The notes beneath the pieces are model-generated. The model did no database searches, was not told where the DNA came from, and saw only the letters and a list, made by a program, of their open reading frames with translations. A DNA stretch of 64,000 nt from Vitreimonas flagellata (lineage in GTDB: Bacteria > Pseudomonadota > Alphaproteobacteria > Caulobacterales > Aquidulcibacteraceae), in NCBI RefSeq assembly GCF_004634425.1, contig NZ_SBJL01000001.1, forward strand, positions 1,213,001-1,277,000, given 5' to 3'. Made by a program: the position numbers and the translations under genes. Positions within the stretch are counted from its first letter, which is position 1. Each line of letters opens with the position of its first letter. Below, piece by piece: positions 45,038-52,840 of this stretch.

Positions 45038-45958
45038 CTAGCCGTGCTGGAGCGCCGTCACATAGGCCTGGGCCGATCTGGCGAGCGCCCTCAAATCGTA
45101 CCCGCCCTCCAGAGTCGAGACAAGTTTGCCCTGACAGTGGCGTAATGAAAGTTCGCGCAAGTTGCTCGCGGCCCAGGCGAAATCCGTCTCGTCGAGTTCC
45201 ATCTGCGCGAGCGGGTCGGCTTTGTGCGCGTCAAAACCCGCTGAAACCAGGATCAATTCGGGTGCGAAAGCGTCGAGTGCCGGGAGCACACGCGTCTCCA
45301 TCGCCTGCCGCCATTGCGCACTGCCCGCGCCGGCCGGAAGCGGTGCGTTGATCACATTGCCCGCGATCCCAGTTTCGCGCGCGTCGCCGGTTCCGGGATA
45401 GAGCGGCGCTTGGTGCGTGGAGGCGAACAAGAGCCGCGGTTCCGCCTCGGCCACCGTTTGCGTGCCATTGCCGTGGTGCACGTCGAAATCGACGACAGCG
45501 ACGCGACTGAGCCCATGTGCTTCGAGTGCATGCAGCGCGCCGATCGCGACATTGTTGAAGATGCAAAAGCCCATCGGCGAAACTGGTTCAGCGTGGTGCC
45601 CCGGCGGACGCACGGCGCAGAACGCCATTTCGTCTTCGCCCGCCATCACCGCATCGACCGCGGCGGCGCACGCGCCAGCGGCGCGATAGATGGCCTCACG
45701 CGAGCCTTCGGAGAGATAGGTGTCGGGATCGAGCCGCACACGCGCCCCTTCCGTTTCGGCAAATGCAGGCTCCAGCGCTTCGACATAGCGCGATGGGTGC
45801 ACGCGTGTGATCGCGTCGACGGTTGCGTACGGCGCTTCGCGACGGTCGAAGCTCAGGCCTTCAAAGGCGTCGAGCACCGCCTGCAGACGGCCAGCATGTT
45901 CGGCATGGCCGGGCGGCGGTTCGTGGCGCAGCATCGAAGGGTGCGTGAAGAGCAACAT
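45038..45958 (-). CDS. Histone deacetylase family (acetylpolyamine amidohydrolase-like)
   Basis: 306 residues. Class II HDAC features: VRPPGHHAEP, GFCIFNNVAIGAL, VVDFDVHHGNGTQ with zinc-binding Asp/His, and TLEGGYDL near the end with the catalytic Tyr. Bacterial members deacetylate small molecules such as acetylpolyamines or act on acylated proteins. The 306-residue length is that of single-domain HDAC enzymes. Confidence 0.92.
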   Translation of the reverse strand: MLLFTHPSMLRHEPPPGHAEHAGRLQAVLDAFEGLSFDRREAPYATVDAITRVHPSRYVEALEPAFAETEGARVRLDPDTYLSEGSREAIYRAAGACAAAVDAVMAGEDEMAFCAVRPPGHHAEPVSPMGFCIFNNVAIGALHALEAHGLSRVAVVDFDVHHGNGTQTVAEAEPRLLFASTHQAPLYPGTGDARETGIAGNVINAPLPAGAGSAQWRQAMETRVLPALDAFAPELILVSAGFDAHKADPLAQMELDETDFAWAASNLRELSLRHCQGKLVSTLEGGYDLRALARSAQAYVTALQHG

Positions 45959-45988
45959 GCACCCGATCTAGCGCGCCACTTACGGCGT

Positions 45989-46048
45989 TCAAATCAGAAA
46001 CGAGCGGCTGGAGGCGGAATAGAGCCAGGAAAAGAATTGAGCGAGCAT
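45989..46048 (-). CDS. 19-residue peptide ORF (candidate)
   Basis: ATG 46048 with a strong GGGAGGG 6 nt upstream, stop TGA at 45989. The peptide is amphipathic and aromatic (MLAQFFSWLYSASSRSFLI). It lies between the histone-deacetylase gene and the 11-bp inverted repeat at 46093. The ribosome site is among the best in the window, but the frame is very short. Confidence 0.35.
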   Translation of the reverse strand: MLAQFFSWLYSASSRSFLI

Positions 46049-46092
46049 GTGATCCCTCCCGAGGACAACGTGGGATCAGCATGCGCGGCATA

Positions 46093-46134
46093 GGCTGAAC
46101 GGCATACGAATAGAGATTCAGAAGCCGTTCAGCC
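46093..46134. repeat. 11-bp perfect inverted repeat
   Basis: GGCTGAACGGC (46093-46103) and GCCGTTCAGCC (46124-46134) with a 20-nt spacer. On the plus strand it is followed by GCAATTTTT, on the minus strand it lies just after the DUF3833 gene and before the peptide ORF. No plus-strand gene precedes it, so an operator or mRNA structure is possible. Confidence 0.6.
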
Positions 46135-46155
46135 GCAATTTTTCCGAAGCGCCGA

Positions 46156-46713
46156 TTACTGCGCCGCCACCGCCGCAGCCTCCGTTTCGCGCGCGATCGT
46201 GAGTTCCACCTGCGCCACGCGCAGGCCCCACAGACCGACATTCGCCCGGTTCAAAACCGCGCCTTCCGGCGTCAGAACCATCACGTCGCGAAAACGAACC
46301 TGACGTCCGGGCGTGCCGTCCGCATTGGTCAAGCGCACGTCGTATTCGAGCCGGAAAGCGCGCCCGTCTTGGTAGCCGCGCGCCTGGCCGACGACATCCT
46401 CGCGCGTGCCGACATATGCGCCCGGCCCCACACGTTCGAGCCGCCAGGTTTTGCGGTCGCGCTGGCCGTCATCGAACTCGAAATCCTCGACCAACGTGAA
46501 AGTGCGCCCATCCCAGGTCCCATCGAGATGCGCCGTGAACCCGCGTCGGACGCCGTTGATGGCGCGGAATTCGCCGCGCGCACTGGTGCGCCCGGCCAGG
46601 TCTTCCTCGATGACAAAGGTATCTTCCGCAGTTTCGCGCGGCAGCGGCGGGCGCGTGGCGCAGGCGGCCAGCAACAGCAATCCCGCAAGCGCTGCGATCA
46701 CATAGGCGTTCAT
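46156..46713 (-). CDS. DUF3833-like lipoprotein
   Basis: 185 residues from ATG 46713. Lipoprotein signal with lipobox LLAAC (Cys18). The beta-rich mature part contains FTAHLDGTWDGRTFTLVEDFEFDDGQRDRKTWRLE, VGTREDVVGQARGYQDGRAFRLEYDV and FRDVMVLTPEGAVLNRANV, the pattern of DUF3833 proteins of unknown function anchored in the cell envelope. Confidence 0.82.
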   Translation of the reverse strand: MNAYVIAALAGLLLLAACATRPPLPRETAEDTFVIEEDLAGRTSARGEFRAINGVRRGFTAHLDGTWDGRTFTLVEDFEFDDGQRDRKTWRLERVGPGAYVGTREDVVGQARGYQDGRAFRLEYDVRLTNADGTPGRQVRFRDVMVLTPEGAVLNRANVGLWGLRVAQVELTIARETEAAAVAAQ

Positions 46714-46888
46714 CGCTATCTCCATTCTGCACCTGATACGGCGCACCGGGAACAGCGGATTAGAGGTGCGTTGGGCGCGAGGGGTGCGGCCCCCTCGCGC
46801 CCGCGCCTAGCCGACGGACCAAATATTGGCTGCGGCTGCAATGACGATGGCAGGCACGCGATCGCCAAAGCACTTTCGGGTGTTTCGC

Positions 46889-47215
46889 TTAACGGTTGCG
46901 GCCGCCGCGACGATTGTGGTCGTCGCCATGGCAATCGTCGTCGCTTTCGCTGCGCACGATTTCGCCAGAGCTGCGGTTCAGATGCAGTTCCACACAGCGG
47001 TTCTGAGCGTCGAACGCCTTCACCTCATACAAGCCGTCATCGCGCTCGATTTCGACAACGCGGAAGCCCTGACCTGACAGGCGGCTTTCGATCTGGCTCA
47101 GCGAGAGTTCAGGCTGGGTATTGTTAGATTGCGCATAGGCCGGCACGGCGAACGCGCCGACGAGCACCAAAGCAGCGGAAGCGGCGGCGATGCGTGAGCG
47201 AACGTTATTGAGCAT
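46889..47215 (-). CDS. PepSY domain protein, exported
   Basis: 108 residues, ATG 47215 with AGAGGG upstream. Signal peptide (AVPAYA before Q, about residue 29), then a single PepSY-like domain (LSLSQIESRLSGQGFRVVEIERDDGLYEVKAF, CVELHLNRSSGEIVRSESD) and an Asp/His/Arg-rich tail. PepSY proteins often modulate peptidases or sensors in the periplasm. It is divergent from a second PepSY gene that leads a two-component operon. Confidence 0.8.
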   Translation of the reverse strand: MLNNVRSRIAAASAALVLVGAFAVPAYAQSNNTQPELSLSQIESRLSGQGFRVVEIERDDGLYEVKAFDAQNRCVELHLNRSSGEIVRSESDDDCHGDDHNRRGGRNR

Positions 47216-47302
47216 GAGTTTTCCCTCTGGGTTGCGCCGCGGGAGGAGCGACGTTGCATCCCGTTTCGCACAAGCCCGCTGACACGAGGGCGCCGCGTGC
47301 CG

Positions 47303-47335
47303 TCAGGCCGCTGTCAGGTTCACTGGTTTATAAAT
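47303..47335 (+). promoter_or_regulatory. Candidate OmpR-type operator and -10 of the PepSY-regulator operon
   Basis: Direct repeat GTCAGG-CCGCT-GTCAGG (47303-47319), period 11 bp as bound by OmpR/PhoP-type regulators, overlapping the expected -35. TATAAA at 47330-47335 fits a -10 box only 4-7 nt before the ATG, with no Shine-Dalgarno between, suggesting a leaderless mRNA. Confidence 0.45.
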
Positions 47336-47339
47336 TGTC

Positions 47340-47666
47340 ATGATGAAGCGTCTCCGCCCCGCCCTTCTCGCCCTGGCCGCCGGCCTTGCGTTCGCCGCGC
47401 CGGCGTTCGCGCATGGCGATCGTGGACGCAGCGGCGACCACGACGACGCGCGACGCGCTGTCGAAATGCGGCAAGCGCTTCCCCTCACGCGCATTATGAG
47501 CATCGCGCAAGAAGCCGTGCCTGGCGAAATCATCGAGATCGAACTTGATCACGATGGCGATCAGCTGATCTATGAGGTCAAGATTCTCGCCCGTAACGGC
47601 CGCGTCCGTGAGGTCGAGATCGACGCGCGTTCGGGCGCGGTGCTGAAGGTCGAAGACGAGGATTAA
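47340..47666 (+). CDS. PepSY domain protein, exported
   Basis: 108 residues from ATG 47340 (or 47343). Signal peptide ending AFAAPAFA, then a His/Asp-rich stretch and one PepSY-like domain (LTRIMSIAQEAVPGEIIEIELDHDGDQLIYEVKILA, VREVEIDARSGAVLKVEDED). Same length as the divergent PepSY gene though sequence differs. It overlaps the response regulator start (TAATG), so it is part of that operon and may influence the sensor from the periplasm. Confidence 0.82.
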   Translation: MMKRLRPALLALAAGLAFAAPAFAHGDRGRSGDHDDARRAVEMRQALPLTRIMSIAQEAVPGEIIEIELDHDGDQLIYEVKILARNGRVREVEIDARSGAVLKVEDED

Positions 47667-48325
47667 TGCGCGCGCTTCTGGTTGAGGATGACGACGACAT
47701 CGCCGACGATGTCGCGCGAGCGCTCACCAGCGCCGGCTACCTAGTCGAACGCGCCGCCGATGGCGAGAACGCGTGGTTCCTCGGCGATACGGAAGATTTC
47801 GCCGTCGTCGTGCTCGATCTGGGTTTGCCCGTGCTGGACGGCATCTCGGTTTTGAAGCGTTGGCGCGCGGCCGACCGCGTTATGCCCGTGCTCATCCTCT
47901 CTGCGCGCGGCGCGTGGACGGAAAAGGTCGACGGCATCGAAGCCGGCGCTGACGATTATCTCGCGAAACCCTTTGAGATCGGCGAATTGGTCGCGCGCGT
48001 GCGGGCGTTGACGCGGCGCGCGGGCGGCCACGCCAGTTCAGTGCTCACCATCGGCAAGCTCGCGCTCGACACGCGGCGCATGGCGGTGCTGGTCGAAGGC
48101 GTGCCGCAAAAGGTCTCGCCGCTTGAATATCGCCTGCTCGATTATCTCGCGCACCAACAAGGCCGCACCGTTTCGGCTGGCGAACTCGCAGACCATTTGC
48201 ACGGCGCCGACGGCGCGGTGGACGCGAACGCGATCGAAGCTTTGGTCGCACGTATTCGCCGCAAGATCGGTCGCGACGTGATCGAGACGCGCCGCGGCTT
48301 TGGCTATGTGCTGAGCGGCGCCTGA
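47666..48325 (+). CDS. OmpR/PhoB-family response regulator
   Basis: 219 residues. Receiver domain with acidic pocket (EDDD, residues 7-10), phospho-acceptor Asp51 (VVLDLGLPVLDG) and Lys101 (LAKPFE). C-terminal winged helix with VSPLEYRLLDYLAHQQGRTVSAGELADHL and a final IRRKIGRDVIETRRGFGYVL. Its ATG overlaps the upstream PepSY stop, and its stop overlaps the sensor kinase start. QseB/PmrA-like in type. It probably autoregulates through the repeats at 47303-47319. Confidence 0.95.
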   Translation: MRALLVEDDDDIADDVARALTSAGYLVERAADGENAWFLGDTEDFAVVVLDLGLPVLDGISVLKRWRAADRVMPVLILSARGAWTEKVDGIEAGADDYLAKPFEIGELVARVRALTRRAGGHASSVLTIGKLALDTRRMAVLVEGVPQKVSPLEYRLLDYLAHQQGRTVSAGELADHLHGADGAVDANAIEALVARIRRKIGRDVIETRRGFGYVLSGA

Positions 48326-49644
48326 TGCAACGCTCGCTGCGCGTCCGTCTGCTGATCGGCGGCGCGTTCGCCGTGTTCGCAGCGCTTGCTGTCGCTTGGG
48401 CCGCGATGGGCGTGCTGTTCGAACGCCATTTGCAGCGCCAGGTCGAAGCGGATCTCACCGCGCGTGGGCTTGAAGTGATCGCGACGCTCGGCCCCAATCC
48501 CGAAGGCGCGCTCGCCGTGCTCTCACCGCCGAGCGATCCGCGCTTCGGCGCGCCAGCGAGCGGGCTCTATTGGCAAGTCTCCGGCGAGGGCGTGCTGCTG
48601 CGCTCGCGCTCATTGTGGGACGCCACACTCGCTACGCCCGGCCCGCCCCGCGCGGACGCATGGACCAACGGCCAGATGGAAGGCCCGTACGAGCAGCGCC
48701 TCGTTTATGTGGAGCGCGAGATTAGGCTCGACGCCCAAAGCGCGCCGCTAACCGTGCTGCTCGGCGCCGACTATCAAACAGTGCAAACAGCGCGCGAAGC
48801 GTTTGCGCGCGAGCTTGGCCTCTTCCTTGTTCTGCTCTGGGCGGTGCTTTCGGCGGCGGCATGGGTGCAAGTCGAGCTCGGCCTGCGCCCACTCGAGCAC
48901 GTGCGCGCAGCGCTTGGCGCATTGCGCAGCCAAGCCTCGGCGCGCCTCTCTGAGCGCGACTATCCAACGGAAGCCGCGCCGCTCGCCAACGCCATCAACG
49001 AGTTGGCCGAAACACGCGAACGCGATCTGGAACAAGCCAAGCATCGCGCCGCCGACCTCGCACACTCACTCAAGACACCGCTCGCCGCCCTTTCCGCGCA
49101 AAGCCGCCGCGCCCGCGAAGCCGGCGCGACTGACGCAGCTGACGGCCTCGACCGCGCGATCGCCGCCGCAACCCGCGCCGTCGAACGCGAACTCGCCCGC
49201 ACGCGCGCCGCCGCCACACGCGGCGCCAGCAGCAATGCGCGCACGATCATCACGCGCGTGCTGCAAGTGATCGAGCGCACCGAAGCGGGCCAGCGCATCC
49301 GCTTCGAAAACAATCTGAGCGATGCGTCGCTGCCCGTCAGCGACGACGTGCTCATGGAAATGACCGGGCCATTGTTGGAGAACGCCACGCGCTACGCCAC
49401 CAGCCGCGTGCGCGTCAGCGACGATGGCGGCGCGCTGATGATTGAAGACGACGGGCCGGGGCTTGATCCGTCACAAGCGGAAGCCGTGCTGGAGCGCGGC
49501 AAACGGCTCGATGAGAGCGGCCACGGGCTCGGCCTCTCCATCGCCAACGATCTCGCGCAAGCTACGGGTGCTGACTTAAGCTTAGATCGCGCGCCCGAAC
49601 TCGGCGGGTTGCGCGTGACTTTGCGCTGGCGCACGGCCAGCTAG
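48325..49644 (+). CDS. Sensor histidine kinase, PhoQ/QseC-like
   Basis: 439 residues. Two transmembrane helices (about 9-30 and 162-183) bracket a periplasmic sensor of about 130 residues; a HAMP-like segment follows, then the phospho-acceptor His247 in ADLAHSLKTPLAALS and the ATPase domain with ALLENATRY-type N box and GHGLGLSIANDLAQ. The HSLKTPL box is of the PhoQ kind. Partner of the regulator immediately upstream. The stop is followed by a weak 6-bp hairpin with a T tract. Confidence 0.93.
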   Translation: MQRSLRVRLLIGGAFAVFAALAVAWAAMGVLFERHLQRQVEADLTARGLEVIATLGPNPEGALAVLSPPSDPRFGAPASGLYWQVSGEGVLLRSRSLWDATLATPGPPRADAWTNGQMEGPYEQRLVYVEREIRLDAQSAPLTVLLGADYQTVQTAREAFARELGLFLVLLWAVLSAAAWVQVELGLRPLEHVRAALGALRSQASARLSERDYPTEAAPLANAINELAETRERDLEQAKHRAADLAHSLKTPLAALSAQSRRAREAGATDAADGLDRAIAAATRAVERELARTRAAATRGASSNARTIITRVLQVIERTEAGQRIRFENNLSDASLPVSDDVLMEMTGPLLENATRYATSRVRVSDDGGALMIEDDGPGLDPSQAEAVLERGKRLDESGHGLGLSIANDLAQATGADLSLDRAPELGGLRVTLRWRTAS

Positions 49645-49723
49645 GTCCAGACATGCGAAGGACGCGGAAGCCCAAGCGTCCGCGCCCTTTCTTTTGACCG
49701 CCAAGTCAAAAATCGTTCGAAGC

Positions 49724-49816
49724 TTATGCGACGATCTGGGCGGCTTGGTTCAACGTGGCCATCGCCATCGGGGCGAACACGGCGCAGGCGGCGATCAGGG
49801 CGTAAAACTTGGTCAT
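49724..49816 (-). CDS. 30-residue exported peptide, tandem copy A
   Basis: ATG 49814-49816, TAA 49724-49726. MTKFYALIAACAVFAPMAMA then TLNQAAQIVA. The first half is a signal-peptide-like hydrophobic segment after a Lys, and an AxA site (AMA) precedes TLNQAAQIVA. GAGAG lies 7-11 nt before the start. The last eleven residues (ATLNQAAQIVA) equal those of the copy upstream at 49845-49940, with four synonymous and no amino-acid differences. It could be a tiny membrane protein or precursor of a secreted decapeptide. Confidence 0.72.
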   Translation of the reverse strand: MTKFYALIAACAVFAPMAMATLNQAAQIVA

Positions 49817-49844
49817 TGGAATGCTCTCTGAAATTCGGTTGCGA

Positions 49845-49940
49845 TTAGGCGACGATTTGCGCGGCTTGGTTCAGCGTGGCGTAGGCGAACGGCGCGAACG
49901 TCAGAGCGGCGATGATCAGGCTGAAGAACTTGGCGGTCAT
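49845..49940 (-). CDS. 31-residue exported peptide, tandem copy B
   Basis: ATG 49938-49940, TAA 49845-49847, GGGAG 9-13 nt before the start. MTAKFFSLIIAALTFAPFAYA then TLNQAAQIVA. It has the same plan as copy A: short Lys-containing head, hydrophobic core, AxA site (AYA), then the same ten residues. A strong ribosome site and codon-level conservation argue for translation. It is first in transcription order, 28 nt before copy A, so they are likely cotranscribed. Confidence 0.75.
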   Translation of the reverse strand: MTAKFFSLIIAALTFAPFAYATLNQAAQIVA

Positions 49941-50124
49941 TGGTCTTGCTCCCGGAAGCCCGTCGCTTCCATGAGTTGAAGGTACTAGGCGCTTGGGCAT
50001 AACGATGTGACGTCGGTCACAGGGCGCGATCCGGCGTGCTGGGCCGCCGGTTTGCCGAAATCCCATTGCCCTGCGAGACCGAGGCCGGGCCTAGTGACGG
50101 CCTAGATTCTGGGGACGTCTCGCC

Positions 50125-52716
50125 ATGAAATTCCGCTCATTCGCCGTCGTCGCGGCGCTGTTGCTGTTCGCGCCTGTCGCAGACGCGCAAACTAGCGAGC
50201 GCCAATGGTTCGAGGGCGGGCCGAACCCGCTGCGCTACGAGATCGCGATCACGCCCAACGCCGAGGCCGCCACCTTCGCCGGCGAAGCGCGGATCACGAT
50301 CGAGGTCACTGAGCCCACCCAGGTTCTCACCATGAACGCGCTCGGCCTCGATGTGTCGCGCGTGCGTATCGACAACGCGACCGCCGCTTTCTCCACCAAT
50401 GAAGAAGCGCAAACCCTGAGCCTCACACCGCGCCGCGCCCTGCGGCCGGGGCGGCACACGATTGAGATCACCTACACGGGCGTCATCCAAGACGAAGCCT
50501 ACGGTCTTTTCCGTGTCGAATACCAGGACGACGGCCAAACCAAGCGCGCGCTGGCGACACAATTTGAGCCGGGCGATGCGCGCCGGTTCGCACCGATGTG
50601 GGATCAACCCAATCGCCGCGCAGTATTTTCGCTCACGGTGACGGCGCCGACCAATCAAATGGTTGTCGGCAACATGCCGGCAGCGGAGACGGCCCAGCTG
50701 CGCGGCGGCCTCACCCGCACACGCTTTGCCGACACGCCCTCCATGCCGAGCTACCTGCTCTTCCTCGCGGTCGGCGATTTCGAGCGCGTGACGCGCGACG
50801 TCGATGGAGTTGAACTTGGCGTGGTCGTGCGCCGCGGCGAAACCCATCGCGCACAAGAAGCGCTCACCGCGGGCGAACAATCGCTACGCTATTTCACCGA
50901 GTATTTCGGCATTCGTTACCCGCTGCCGAAGCTCGATATGATCGGCGTGCCCGGCGCCGGCGGCTTTGGCGCGATGGAGAATTGGGGCGCCATTCTCTAT
51001 TTCGACCAATATCTGTTGGTCGATGAGAATTCATCGGAAGCCGAGCGGCAGAACGTGTTCGGCATTGTGGCGCACGAAATCGCGCACCAATGGTTTGGCA
51101 ATCTCGTCACCATGAATTGGTGGGATGATCTGTGGCTCAACGAAGGCTTCGCCTCGTGGATGGCGGCGAAAGCAACGGAAGCCGTGCACCCGGATTGGAA
51201 TCCGTGGCTGGCGCAAATGATCGACGGCACATCCACCGCCATGGCGCTGGACGCCCGCCAGGGCACTCATCCGGTCGTGCAAACCGTCAACACGCTCGAT
51301 GAGGCGAACCTCGCCTTCGACACCATCACCTATGAGAAGGGCTTGGCCGTCATCCGCATGCTTGAGGCGTATGTCGGCGAAGAGGATTTCCGCACGGGCG
51401 TGCGCAATTATCTGAACAGCCGCCTTTACGGCAACGCTCGCACCGAGGATTTGTGGACCGCAGTGCAAGCGGCGTCCGGCCAGCCCGTGCTCGACATCGC
51501 GCGCAGCTTCACCGGTCAGTCGGGCTTCCCGCTCATCACGGCAGAGAGCGCCGATTGCATCACGCGCCGCGGCGCAGGCATCACGCTCACGCAACGTCGC
51601 TTCGCCATGGATGAATCCGCGCGCACCGATCAGCGTTGGGAAATCCCGATGGTCGTCCGCCGCGTCGAAGGCAATGAAGCGCGCCTCGTGTTTCCGGCGA
51701 CGGCGACGACAAGCGCCGAAGTGCTGTTCACCTGCCAGCCCTATCTCGTGAACGCCGGCCAAAGCGGCTTCTTCCGCGTGCTTTATGACCGCGCCAATTT
51801 CGCGCGCCTCACCCGCAGCTTCGCCGCCCTCGAAGATTCCGATCAACTCGGCCTCCTGCTTGATTACTGGGCCTTCGGTCGCAGCGGCGATGCGCCGTTC
51901 ACCGATTATCTCGAACTGGTCAATGTCATCCCGGCCGACGCCAATCCGATCATCGTCATCGACACGATCGGCTCGATGCAAGCGCTCGCGGACTATGCTG
52001 ACGGCCGCCCGAGCGAGGCCGCGATCAAGGCTTACGGCTTGCGCTTGCTGCGCCCCCATTTCGAGCGCACGGGCTGGACCGCCCGCGCGGGCGAAACCTC
52101 CAACGACTCGCAATTGCGCGCCTCACTCATCGCAGCGCTTGGCGATCTCGGCGACGAGAGCGTGATCGCCGAAGCGCGCCGACGCGTGCGCAGCGGCGAA
52201 GCGATCCCCGCCGGCATTCGTAACGCCGTGCTGGGCGTCTATGCCGCGAACGCGACAGCTGCGGATTATGATTCACTACTCGCCCAAGCCCGCGCCGCGT
52301 CTGACTTCGTCGAGCAGCGTCGTTTGTGGCGCCAACTGGCTTCGGCGCAGGACGCAACGCTCGCCCGCCGCACCTTGCAGACGACATTGGGCGACGAGAT
52401 TCCGCGCCAAATTCGTACGCAAGTGATCGCGGTCGTCGCCGGCTCGCATCCGCGCTTGGCCTGGGATTTCCTGGTCGCCAACCGCGCCGCGATCGAGAAC
52501 TATCTCGATCCGCTGCAACGGCTCGAATTTCCGGCCGGCATCGCGGGCGTGAGTTCCGATCCCGCGATGGTGGACGAACTCGAGCGCTACGCCGCCAATT
52601 TCCCAGAAGGCGCACGCCCGACGGTCGTTGCGGCGCAGGCGCAAATCAGGCTTCGCGCACAAACGATCGCCGAGCGTATGCCAGCGGTGGAAGCGTGGGT
52701 CGCGCAACGGCGCTAA
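50125..52716 (+). CDS. M1 family aminopeptidase, exported
   Basis: 863 residues with a signal peptide (PVADA before QT). M1 motifs: GAMEN at 282-286 and the zinc site HEIAH at 317-321 with the third ligand Glu340 in LWLNEGF. N-terminal beta domain and a C-terminal ERAP1-type helical repeat region (about residues 540-860) follow the standard order. It would cleave N-terminal residues of peptides in the periplasm. It is divergent from the tandem small peptides, which end or begin about 185 bp away, and is therefore a neighbour worth noting. Confidence 0.95.
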   Translation: MKFRSFAVVAALLLFAPVADAQTSERQWFEGGPNPLRYEIAITPNAEAATFAGEARITIEVTEPTQVLTMNALGLDVSRVRIDNATAAFSTNEEAQTLSLTPRRALRPGRHTIEITYTGVIQDEAYGLFRVEYQDDGQTKRALATQFEPGDARRFAPMWDQPNRRAVFSLTVTAPTNQMVVGNMPAAETAQLRGGLTRTRFADTPSMPSYLLFLAVGDFERVTRDVDGVELGVVVRRGETHRAQEALTAGEQSLRYFTEYFGIRYPLPKLDMIGVPGAGGFGAMENWGAILYFDQYLLVDENSSEAERQNVFGIVAHEIAHQWFGNLVTMNWWDDLWLNEGFASWMAAKATEAVHPDWNPWLAQMIDGTSTAMALDARQGTHPVVQTVNTLDEANLAFDTITYEKGLAVIRMLEAYVGEEDFRTGVRNYLNSRLYGNARTEDLWTAVQAASGQPVLDIARSFTGQSGFPLITAESADCITRRGAGITLTQRRFAMDESARTDQRWEIPMVVRRVEGNEARLVFPATATTSAEVLFTCQPYLVNAGQSGFFRVLYDRANFARLTRSFAALEDSDQLGLLLDYWAFGRSGDAPFTDYLELVNVIPADANPIIVIDTIGSMQALADYADGRPSEAAIKAYGLRLLRPHFERTGWTARAGETSNDSQLRASLIAALGDLGDESVIAEARRRVRSGEAIPAGIRNAVLGVYAANATAADYDSLLAQARAASDFVEQRRLWRQLASAQDATLARRTLQTTLGDEIPRQIRTQVIAVVAGSHPRLAWDFLVANRAAIENYLDPLQRLEFPAGIAGVSSDPAMVDELERYAANFPEGARPTVVAAQAQIRLRAQTIAERMPAVEAWVAQRR

Positions 52717-52724
52717 CGAGAAAA

Positions 52725-52836
52725 CCTCCCTCCCCCTTGCGGGCAGGGCGCGGTGGGGGTGAAGGCGCCGACTCTTCAGAATGTCGCGCTTGCACCCCCT
52801 CCTCCAACTCCTCCCCGCAAGGGCGAGGAGGGCAGG
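52725..52836. repeat. Paired CCTCC/GGAGG hairpin repeats
   Basis: A C-rich element at 52725-52748 (CCTCCCTCCCCCTTGCGGGC) and a hairpin at 52808-52830 (CTCCTCCCC-GCAA-GGGCGAGGAG, a GNRA-type loop) lie in the gap before the crotonase gene in inverted orientation. The hairpin resembles the one after dxs (37450-37472), so this is a genome-wide repeat family rather than a local duplication. Confidence 0.55.
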
Positions 52837-52840
52837 TGCT

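Noticed and set aside
49660-49690. Hairpin GGACGC/GCGTCC with TTTCTTTT after the sensor kinase
   Set aside because: The stem is only 6 bp and six bases separate it from the T tract; too weak to call a terminator.
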